Source of the DNA: CAZWUZ01 sp964637655 [NCBI: uncultured bacterium]
GTDB taxonomy: Bacteria; DAOPZR01
DNA: 5,262 bases
Direction of reading: 5' to 3'
Assembly (NCBI GenBank): GCA_964637655.1
Contig: CAZWUZ010000265.1
Span: 1-5,262, forward strand
Below are positions 1 through 4,906 of this stretch, piece by piece; the first letter of the stretch is position 1; every line of letters begins with the position of its first letter. The position numbers and the translations under genes are program-made. Under the pieces are notes generated by a model. That model was not told the DNA's origin, made no database searches, and saw only the letters and a list, made by a program, of their open reading frames with translations.

Positions 1-74
1 AAGTTGTGCGGACTAGCACCAGCATCATCGAGCCGGACACTGCAGAGTCGGTTTCATTCGCTCCGCCTATGTAT

Positions 75-104
75 GATTTAGTTTGCTGCCACACACACTA
101 TCAA
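75..104 (-). promoter_or_regulatory. Promoter-like pair directed off the left edge
   Basis: On the minus strand TTGATA (104-99) is followed after 18 bases by TAAATC (80-75). It lies in an AT-rich pocket after padR and could start transcription of a gene beyond position 1. A 10-codon frame (57-25) with a GGAG close upstream overlaps by ATGA with another possible start at 28, whose frame runs out of the window. Apart from this, 1-170 shows no supportable gene and no terminator with a T-run for padR. Confidence 0.18.
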
Positions 105-170
105 ATATTACCTATCATTGTCAAGTCACATCCCGTACGCACCGCGGAAACCCGCCAATCAGCCGCACAG

Positions 171-542
171 TCACTTGCCGGCCGCCTTTCTTTTCTTCTG
201 CGGCTGTCCGTCCCCCTGCTTTACCTTGTTGTAGCACGCGATGAACTCGCTCAGCTTGCTGTCCATCAGGGCGGCCGCCTCGCGCCCCTTCTTCGTGACG
301 GAATAGAACTTGCGCGGATGGCCCGGGCTTTTCAGTTCCCAGCGGACAATCACCAGCCCATCCTCCTGCAGGCGGTTCATCAGGGGATAGAGCGTCCCCT
401 CGATGATTTCAATCGCGAACTTGTCCCGCAGGCAGGCAAGAATGTCCAGGCCGTACTTCTCGCCCTCGTTCATGAGCAGCGTCAGTATCACAAGCTCGAG
501 GTTTCCCTTGCGCATCTGGGATTCCCAGCGTCCCAAGTCCAT
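171..542 (-). CDS. PadR-family transcriptional regulator
   Basis: This 123-aa protein is a compact PadR-type repressor, a DNA-binding protein of the cytoplasm. The winged helix-turn-helix fills residues 14-92. Recognisable family features are the LELVILTLL helix (15-23), the KYGLDI segment (29-34), the recognition-helix stretch GTLYPLMNRLQEDG (49-62) and the wing PRKFYSVTKKGREA (76-89). The C-terminal part is a short helix for dimerisation, as in small PadR proteins, ending in a basic tail (KKRKAAGK). The start at 542 is chosen because GAGGAG lies 6 bases upstream; a second Met at residue 10 has a poorer site. It begins two bases after the stop of a small upstream frame, so the two are probably translated together. 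PadR proteins often repress their own promoter and a neighbouring transporter or stress gene. The effector and targets cannot be read here. Family call is firm. Confidence 0.93.
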   Translation of the reverse strand: MDLGRWESQMRKGNLELVILTLLMNEGEKYGLDILACLRDKFAIEIIEGTLYPLMNRLQEDGLVIVRWELKSPGHPRKFYSVTKKGREAAALMDSKLSEFIACYNKVKQGDGQPQKKRKAAGK

Positions 543-544
543 CC

Positions 545-703
545 TCAGCTCCTCGCAGCCCTTGCTTCAGCTGTTGTCCCCGTCACTTCCCAGTGGCCGG
601 AATGGCCTCCGAACGGGATGTGCCCGCCGCTCGCCAGCTTGGACCCCGCCCTTCGTGGCACGGTTTCAGCGGGAATCATCCATTGTTTCGGCGACTCGGC
701 CAT
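545..703 (-). CDS. Small 52-aa protein upstream of padR, unrecognised
   Basis: An ATG at 703 opens a 52-codon frame that ends in TGA two bases before the padR start, an arrangement typical of translational coupling. The product begins MAESPKQWMIPAETVP. A Gly/His-rich centre follows with GGHIPFGGHSGHWEV at residues 26-40, and the end is Ala/Arg-rich. A stop codon lies 6 bases upstream in frame, so 703 is the earliest possible start. The nearest SD-like bases (GGGG at about 715-718) are rather far, and two other ATGs in other frames compete. The 'G-x-iP-x-x-G-x-SG-x-W-x-V' look recalls small bacterial proteins with short glycine-centred beta hairpins, but I do not recognise a family. It could also be a long leader with chance coding. 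The position inside the padR transcript and the absence of stops over 159 bases favour a real gene. Confidence 0.45.
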   Translation of the reverse strand: MAESPKQWMIPAETVPRRAGSKLASGGHIPFGGHSGHWEVTGTTAEARAARS

Positions 704-741
704 GTCATGTCATGCCCCGATACCTCAAGGATATCTCAAGC

Positions 742-770
742 GCGCAATGGCGCCCATATGGCGCTTGCGC
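742..770 (-). promoter_or_regulatory. Hairpin in the leader of the padR transcript
   Basis: The arms GCGCAA/TTGCGC (outer, 6 bp) and GCGCC/GGCGC (inner, 5 bp) pair around a 5-base loop, with a 2-base bulge on one side. The structure lies about 30 bases after the predicted start of transcription. No U-run follows on either strand, so it is not an ordinary intrinsic terminator. It may be a leader structure that stabilises or regulates the transcript, or a protein-binding dyad in DNA. A 12-codon frame (774-736) overlaps it but has no ribosome binding site. Confidence 0.35.
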
Positions 771-792
771 TCATCAATTTCTTGTTATGGCT

Positions 793-815
793 GATATTTT
801 GTATCTGGAATATAC
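793..815. promoter_or_regulatory. Overlapping dyads at the padR start site, possible operator
   Basis: Two short dyads abut: GATA-5 bases-TATC (793-805) and GTAT-7 bases-ATAC (801-815). The second covers the -10 box and the predicted start of transcription, where a dimeric repressor would block RNA polymerase. PadR-family regulators commonly bind AT-rich dyads in their own promoter, so autorepression is a natural inference. The arms are only four bases each in an AT-rich stretch, so chance is a real alternative. Confidence 0.3.
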
Positions 816-837
816 CCTACGGCCGGAGGCTTGTCAA
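809..837 (-). promoter_or_regulatory. Sigma-70/A-type promoter driving the small gene and padR
   Basis: Read on the minus strand, a perfect -35 box TTGACA (837-832) is followed by a 17-base spacer and the -10 box TATATT (814-809), one mismatch from consensus. Transcription would start near 802, giving a leader of about 100 bases before the 52-aa frame and about 260 bases before padR. The promoter lies in the gap after the 336-aa gene, so padR has its own transcript. This is the strongest promoter match seen in the window. Confidence 0.7.
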
Positions 838-892
838 AGCGTGGAGCAGGTCTTACGGAGGCGCGCCGTCAGCATGTCCATTAACCCGGCGA

Positions 893-918
893 ATGCCTGC
901 CGCAGACCGGGCAGGCAT
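893..918 (-). other. Perfect 9-bp inverted repeat after the 336-aa gene
   Basis: ATGCCTGCC (893-901) and GGCAGGCAT (910-918) are exact reverse complements separated by 8 bases. The element starts about 40 bases past the stop of the 336-aa gene and precedes the padR promoter. Its place fits transcription end or 3'-end protection of the upstream message, but no T-run follows on the minus strand, so a classical intrinsic terminator is not supported. A smaller inverted repeat (ATGCC-AAG-GGCAT, 937-949) lies between it and the gene. Confidence 0.35.
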
Positions 919-959
919 GACGTCAGGACCAGCGTGATGCCAAGGGCATAGAATTCCCG

Positions 960-1970
960 TTACGCGCCAAAATACTTGCGCAGCTTGCGCATAAAGCCAA
1001 ACTCCAGATTGTCTATGGCGCGCGCCATCGCCGCCGAGACGTTCATGTAGCCTATTTCCCCGAGATAGCCGTAGAACAGCTTGAGGGCCGGCGGCCAATC
1101 GACGTATTCCTGCGGCTTGCCGTGCAGCTTACGCAGGAGGAAGTCCTCGAAAAACTCCTCGAAATGCGCGGATGACACGTCGCGCAAGGTCAGCTCATCG
1201 TCGTGGGTATACGCGTAGACGAAATCGAAGTAGATATGCAGGCACTCCGATAGCCGGACGAACTCCGGAGCCACCCCCTTGTCGGTCAGCCATTTTTTGA
1301 AGCACCGCTCCGCCAAGTCCTTCACCGGTTCCAGCAGGCGCTCGTATTCTTCGTAGGCACTGCCTTCCAGAATATGGCGGTCAAGCGCGCGAATCTGTTC
1401 GAGCAACTCCCGGTCGTCGGCATCCGGCTGAATCGCGGCCGCGTTCGGGGTCAGCTTGCCGTAGGGAAACGGCGCAATCTCGACATTCAGCTCGTTCCGG
1501 ATTACGATGAACGGCTGCGTCCTCTCCGCCGGCTGCACCGCCGCCGGGAACAGATGCCAGTAGCGCTTCACCATCTTCTGGCGCAGTTCATCCGCCGCCT
1601 GGGGTTCCAGCTTGAACGCCGTCGCCAGCGCCTTGATGGTTTCCGCCGCTTCCATGCCCGTCGCTTCGCGTTCCCCGACATTCATCGCATGGTTCCACAA
1701 CATGCTGGCCATCTTGAAGGCCGTGTCGAACCCTTGCATGCTGTCATCGGAGTAGGCGCGGAGCGGCTCGCCGTATTCCATCATCGCCTGCGCCATGCCG
1801 ACGTGTCTGAACCCCTTGGGCGCTTCCATTTCCGATATTCCAGGACGATAGATTATCTGGGCAGGCGCCTGGCGGCGCAGTTGGGCAGCCTTAGTCTTGC
1901 GCCGTACCCGCTTCTTTTGCGCCTTCTGGGCGTGGCGTTTGTGAACATTCTGTTTTTTATTCCTTCTCAT
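960..1970 (-). CDS. Hypothetical 336-aa protein with basic N-terminal tail and helical C-terminal module
   Basis: I cannot name this protein. Residues 1-34 are extremely basic (about half Arg or Lys, including KKRVRRKTK) and probably disordered, a composition typical of nucleic-acid or ribosome contacts. Residues 50-150 are mostly helical. A stretch with IVIRNELNVEIAPFPYG (155-171) looks like a beta segment. The C-terminal third is helical again, with SAHFEEFFEDFLLRKL (267-282) and WPPALKLFYGYLGEIGY (292-308). That last pairing resembles, from memory, a helical module with 'eeFLldwlPrKv...pAlrlFyrfL' wording found in several uncharacterised bacterial proteins, some linked to SEC-C or plasmid pRiA4b ORF-3-like domains. 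No signal peptide or membrane span is visible, so a cytoplasmic role is expected. The ATG at 1970 has a GGGGG stretch about 6 bases upstream. GC content is high, like the pilus genes and unlike the AT-rich gene at 2072-2830. The reading frame is long and clean, so the gene itself is well supported. Confidence 0.8.
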   Translation of the reverse strand: MRRNKKQNVHKRHAQKAQKKRVRRKTKAAQLRRQAPAQIIYRPGISEMEAPKGFRHVGMAQAMMEYGEPLRAYSDDSMQGFDTAFKMASMLWNHAMNVGEREATGMEAAETIKALATAFKLEPQAADELRQKMVKRYWHLFPAAVQPAERTQPFIVIRNELNVEIAPFPYGKLTPNAAAIQPDADDRELLEQIRALDRHILEGSAYEEYERLLEPVKDLAERCFKKWLTDKGVAPEFVRLSECLHIYFDFVYAYTHDDELTLRDVSSAHFEEFFEDFLLRKLHGKPQEYVDWPPALKLFYGYLGEIGYMNVSAAMARAIDNLEFGFMRKLRKYFGA

Positions 1971-2017
1971 ATTTGCCCCCGTTTACTACCTATCTATCGG
2001 GATGTTGCGCACCCCGG

Positions 2018-2046
2018 AGACTACATTATTCACCACGAGGTGACAA
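2018..2046 (-). promoter_or_regulatory. Weak promoter candidate before the 336-aa gene
   Basis: On the minus strand TTGTCA (2046-2041) is followed after 17 bases by TAGTCT (2023-2018). The -35 is good but the -10 is poor. It sits in the 101-base gap between the AT-rich gene and the 336-aa gene. The same gap holds small inverted repeats (TGACAA 2041-2046 with TTGTCA 2069-2074, or with TTGTC 2054-2058; TCACC 2030-2034 with GGTGA 2039-2043). No T-rich terminator is evident, so readthrough from upstream is equally possible. Confidence 0.2.
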
Positions 2047-2071
2047 TGCTTGGTTGTCTTTCAATCTCTTG

Positions 2072-2830
2072 TCACGGGAAAAACTGCGGGCCAACAACCG
2101 CATTATGCTTTATCGCCTTTCCCAAATCTTTCCAAAACTCAATCATATCAGCAAGCACAAACGCAATAAATTCACGCGATAACTCGATTTGGTTAACCGC
2201 ATTTTCAGATATGCCAAATCTTTTAAGCCCCTTGATGGCATCGCTAATTTTAATACGACTTCTTTCACTCATCATTGATATATCACCACCCGCATGAACA
2301 AAACAATCCCGAATCGTGTAGTAATCGATAACCCTCGACCATAACGGGTGTTCACGAAGACAGACTCCAATGTTTATGCGGAGGAAATATTCGCCACGGC
2401 GGATGCCCTTATATTCCGTCATACTATCCCAACCACACAAATCAGGGAATTTTTGTTTTTCAATTCCCTTACAAAGGTTAGCAAGGGCGGTTTCAAAGCG
2501 TGAGCAAGCTGCGATTAACACCGTAGACCGTATTGTGTTAGGAAATGACGAATGCCATCTCTCATATTCGTCTTGATGAAACACATAATACTCCTCACTC
2601 TCTTGTTCTGAGAGCTTCTGCGCCTTAACCGCGTTATCTATGCGTTCATGGAACTGTCCGGTGCCTGTTTCGATAAATGTTTCTACGACAAAAAGGTATT
2701 CTTTGAGGTCGTATATTTCACCTTCGGTACCTATCAGCGACAACGGCGTCGAAAAGTTAATAAAATTCTGCTCGGTTGGCGGGGTTGCTCGTGGTCTCTG
2801 GTTTATGATATTTTCTATTCGTATCGTCAT
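2072..2830 (-). CDS. Candidate HEPN-fold ribonuclease (R-x4-H), possible toxin or defence protein
   Basis: The 252-aa product has no signal peptide or membrane span and is rich in helices. Two features suggest a HEPN domain. A helix at 96-124 carries RSTVLIAACSRFETALANLC, like the conserved 'small-residue...E..L..lc' helix of HEPN proteins. It is followed by IRDCFVHAGGDI (173-184), in which R174 and H179 form R-x4-H with a polar Asp after the Arg. In HEPN toxins the Arg and His cut RNA at a dimer interface. Many such proteins act in toxin-antitoxin or abortive-infection systems; no MNT-type partner is seen next to this one. A longer frame reaches 2980, but the ATG at 2830 has an excellent SD and does not overrun the pilus gene. 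The gene is clearly AT-richer than both neighbours (about 38% GC in 2101-2220), a sign of recent transfer. It could instead be a non-catalytic HEPN-like protein. The gene is certain; the function is inferred. Confidence 0.6.
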   Translation of the reverse strand: MTIRIENIINQRPRATPPTEQNFINFSTPLSLIGTEGEIYDLKEYLFVVETFIETGTGQFHERIDNAVKAQKLSEQESEEYYVFHQDEYERWHSSFPNTIRSTVLIAACSRFETALANLCKGIEKQKFPDLCGWDSMTEYKGIRRGEYFLRINIGVCLREHPLWSRVIDYYTIRDCFVHAGGDISMMSERSRIKISDAIKGLKRFGISENAVNQIELSREFIAFVLADMIEFWKDLGKAIKHNAVVGPQFFP

Positions 2831-2836
2831 TGCGTA

Positions 2837-2846
2837 CCTCCCTCCT
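2837..2846 (-). promoter_or_regulatory. Strong ribosome binding site of the HEPN-like gene
   Basis: AGGAGGGAGG lies 6 bases before the ATG at 2830. It is far stronger than the sites of the pilus genes and decides the start against the longer frame that reaches 2980. No convincing promoter is visible just upstream, so the gene may be read from the pilus operon transcript. Confidence 0.75.
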
Positions 2847-2900
2847 GATGTATTCGAAGATTTCCTTGCTTTGCCTACAGCATTTCGGGACGCCTCATAA

Positions 2901-3848
2901 TCACATTGTCCACCACAACGGAGTAAATCCCGGCAAGGTCGCCTTCTCAGATTGCACCGCCAAATTGACTGTTCCGCCACAATCGATGTTCCTAGCGATA
3001 ATGCAGCCGCTGATGTCCCCGCTGCCGGTAATGGTCAACGTACCACGACACACAATCATCCCGGTCAGCTGCGACCCCGGTGCGAGATTAATCAACATGT
3101 CACCATTTGCGAACAGCAGCGGCAGTCCCTCCCGTGCTGTCGCAATGGTCTTCCCCTGCACCGTAATCGTGCCGTCGGCTATCCACGATACATTGTTCAT
3201 CACGCCCTGGTCCAGGGTAAGCGTTCCCGCCTTGTAGAGGAACCTGTTCTCGATGCGATAGTCGCGCAGATAGCCCTCAAGGATGCGGTCAGGCCTTCGG
3301 GCAAGAAAGTCTTCCAGCTTTGGCAGTTCCGCCCTGTGCATGGCTGCCGGATAGGTGTCGAGCCACGTGCCATCCGGCAGGGCGCCACTGAATTCCTTGC
3401 CGGCATAGACCATGCCGCTGATTGAACCCGACGTGTGCACAGTGAGCTTTTCCATCGCATACAACGCGTATCGCGTCGGCGAGGTCGTAACGAAGGTGCG
3501 CGTGACCATCTGCCCCGTCGTCCCGACCTTTCCCTCCGACGTCACGGCATAGCTGATACCGTCCCGGTTCGGGATAACCCGCACCTCGTATCGCCAATCG
3601 GGCAGTTCGCGGACCAGCAGCGGGCGCGAATCGCTGCCGTCAGCGTACCAGGTCGGGTCCTGCTGCAGGTGATACAAGGCTTCCTCAAGCCCGGATTCCG
3701 CCGCAGCCTGGGCCTGCAGGCGCTCACCACGCTGCCGGCTCGCAGCCAGGCGCGACGTGGCAAGATGGCTCAGGCTCAGACCCAGTATGGCCAGCGCGGC
3801 GATGAAAATCAGAGCGTTGACCACCGCCGAACCCCGCTGGCTCTTCAT
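2901..3848 (-). CDS. PilX/GspK-like minor pilin with beta-rich C-terminal domain
   Basis: The start at 3848 gives 315 aa opening with MKSQRGSAVVNALIF, a short basic leader with a likely prepilin peptidase cut after Gly6. It is followed by a membrane helix (about 8-28) and an amphipathic helix ending AAAESGLEEALYHL (48-61), the usual wording of the PilX N-terminal domain. Position +5 of the mature protein is Asn instead of Glu, as allowed in GspK/PilX-like proteins that cap a pseudopilus. From about residue 135 onward the chain is a series of short beta strands and turns (SGSISG, DGTITVQG, GSQLTG, GTLTITGSGDISG), suggesting a beta-helix exposed outside the cell. Two Cys (267, 282) lie in neighbouring strands and a third is at 290. 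The ATGA overlap with the upstream pseudopilin gene supports this start; upstream Met codons would give no pilin leader. The last 13 residues may be out of frame through a lost base near residue 303. Confidence 0.8.
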   Translation of the reverse strand: MKSQRGSAVVNALIFIAALAILGLSLSHLATSRLAASRQRGERLQAQAAAESGLEEALYHLQQDPTWYADGSDSRPLLVRELPDWRYEVRVIPNRDGISYAVTSEGKVGTTGQMVTRTFVTTSPTRYALYAMEKLTVHTSGSISGMVYAGKEFSGALPDGTWLDTYPAAMHRAELPKLEDFLARRPDRILEGYLRDYRIENRFLYKAGTLTLDQGVMNNVSWIADGTITVQGKTIATAREGLPLLFANGDMLINLAPGSQLTGMIVCRGTLTITGSGDISGCIIARNIDCGGTVNLAVQSEKATLPGFTPLWWTM

Positions 3849-4357
3849 GGCGTGTTCTGCTCTGCCAAAGGATACGGCTTGGCCAGCGCCGAAGCCCCGC
3901 CGACCGGCAACGTGCAGCACAGGCTCGGCCGGTTCGCAATCCTGCATGTCACAATCACGGCAGCGTTATCGCTGCCCTTCGCGAATGACATTTCCGAAAC
4001 TTCAGCCCGCAGGACGGTTTCTTCGTAGTCACGGCGCCGTATCAGGCGCGGGGAAGGTGCCTGCTGAAACTCGTACACGAGCAATTCCTGATGTTCGCTG
4101 CCGTCGTCGCCGATTGCCGTCCGGCGCAGGCCCAGCCGGTTCTGCTCGGCGAAATCAATCGTTTTGGCGGTTCGCAGGTCTTCGGCAAGCATCGACATCA
4201 CCATCTCGCCCTGGTCTGTCTGCTCCTGCCGCTCGCGGTATTTCGTATAGGCAAACACCCCGCTGCGATACAGAGAAAGCGTCGCCATCATCACCATCGC
4301 CAGAATGGTCGCCGCGAGCAGCAGCTCTATCATGGTCATCCCGCGCGCGTTCTTCAC
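3845..4357 (-). CDS. PilW/GspJ-like pseudopilin
   Basis: A GTG start at 4357 gives 170 aa. The N-terminus has a 6-residue leader (VKNARG, read as fMet) and then MTMIELLLAATILAMV, a classic type IV pilin site: cleavage after Gly6 and Glu at +5 of the mature chain. The hydrophobic helix covers about residues 7-28 and holds the subunit in the inner membrane before assembly into the pilus. The rest is a globular domain with three Cys near the C-terminus (one in VTCRIA, two in SLCCTL). The GTG overlaps the stop of the preceding pilin gene by four bases (GTGA), and its own stop overlaps the ATG of the next by four (ATGA), so the three are coupled. An internal ATG at mature +1 would remove the leader, which rules it out. 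Size and order match PilW-like minor pilins; GspJ is the type II secretion equivalent. Confidence 0.85.
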   Translation of the reverse strand: MKNARGMTMIELLLAATILAMVMMATLSLYRSGVFAYTKYRERQEQTDQGEMVMSMLAEDLRTAKTIDFAEQNRLGLRRTAIGDDGSEHQELLVYEFQQAPSPRLIRRRDYEETVLRAEVSEMSFAKGSDNAAVIVTCRIANRPSLCCTLPVGGASALAKPYPLAEQNTP

Positions 4358-4896
4358 TGAAGATAGCACTCCCAGCGCACGGTGCGCAGCCACTGCAGGA
4401 CGTACTCTTCGCCTTCGGTGCTCGTCACCCGGATGCGGCACAGCACGAAGTCGGACTGCCCGGCCGGCACTTCCTTCGAGAAGTCGTCCTTGTCCACGTA
4501 CATGATTTCCGTCGCCAGCGTGTAGGCGGCGAGGGCCTCGCTGGGCCGCCCGCTTTCGTCGGTCGGGGAACCGCTCCAGCCGGCGTAGTCGTCGAGGTCG
4601 TCGAAAGTGCTCCGGTCGTCGCGCCATTCCCCCGCCTCAGGGCCAAATGTCGGGGTCTGGTTCGGGTCGACCACCGGCAACCTGTCCATCTCGGTCTTCA
4701 GCGAGGTAGCCAGCCAGCGCGAGTAGTACTGCGCCTCGTGGCGTGCCGTCACCGTTCCTGCCACATCGAACGCCCGCAGCAGGGACACAGAGGCAATGGC
4801 GGTGATGGCCGCCGCCACCAGCAGTTCTACCAGGGTATATCCGGATTGGCCGCTTGCGCTGTTTGTCTTCTGGGGTTGTGCTTCGTTCTCGCGCAT
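4354..4896 (-). CDS. PilV/GspI-like type IV pseudopilin
   Basis: The ATG at 4896 gives 180 aa with a 19-residue polar leader ending SASGQSG, then YTLVELLVAAAITAIASVSLL. This is a textbook prepilin: cleavage after Gly19, Glu at +5, and a membrane helix over about 20-40. The mature domain is acidic (an Asp-rich stretch around RSTFDDLDDYAG) and contains few aromatic pairs and two Cys near the end (FVLCRI and WECYLQ). It starts 10 bases after the secretin stop with only a weak SD-like AAGCAG, so it probably relies on continued translation from the secretin gene. A longer form from an ATG at 4941 is possible but has no SD and would lengthen the leader. The protein is likely a minor pilin that primes assembly; whether the system is a type IV pilus or a type II secretion pseudopilus cannot be decided from this window. 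Confidence 0.85.
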   Translation of the reverse strand: MRENEAQPQKTNSASGQSGYTLVELLVAAAITAIASVSLLRAFDVAGTVTARHEAQYYSRWLATSLKTEMDRLPVVDPNQTPTFGPEAGEWRDDRSTFDDLDDYAGWSGSPTDESGRPSEALAAYTLATEIMYVDKDDFSKEVPAGQSDFVLCRIRVTSTEGEEYVLQWLRTVRWECYLQ

Positions 4897-4906
4897 CTGC
4901 TTGCGC

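Noticed and set aside
736-774. 12-codon leader peptide frame (MSASAIWAPLRA) in the padR leader
   Set aside because: It has no ribosome binding site, no run of a regulated codon, and coincides with the hairpin arms, which explain its sequence.
758-937. Plus-strand frame starting MALALINFLLWLIFCIW, which looks like a small membrane protein
   Set aside because: There is no ribosome binding site, and the hydrophobic part is produced by the AT-rich promoter region of the opposite strand. The remainder is low-quality Arg/Pro-rich sequence.
834-959. In-frame continuation of 41 codons after the stop of the 336-aa gene, with a hydrophobic stretch (LGITLVLTSCLPGL)
   Set aside because: It has no start codon near its beginning and no ribosome binding site, and would need stop readthrough. 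It also runs into the padR promoter and contains the inverted repeat. Chance open frames of this size are common in GC-rich DNA.
1374-2297. Long plus-strand frame of 307 codons opposite the 336-aa gene
   Set aside because: It is Arg/Leu/His-rich in the way typical of the reverse strand of a GC-rich gene, crosses two real genes and an intergenic gap, and has no recognisable motif.
2831-2980. 50-residue N-terminal extension of the HEPN-like protein to an ATG at 2980
   Set aside because: The extension is Arg/Cys-rich, overlaps the PilX-like gene, and has nothing like the strong AGGAGGGAGG site that serves the ATG at 2830.
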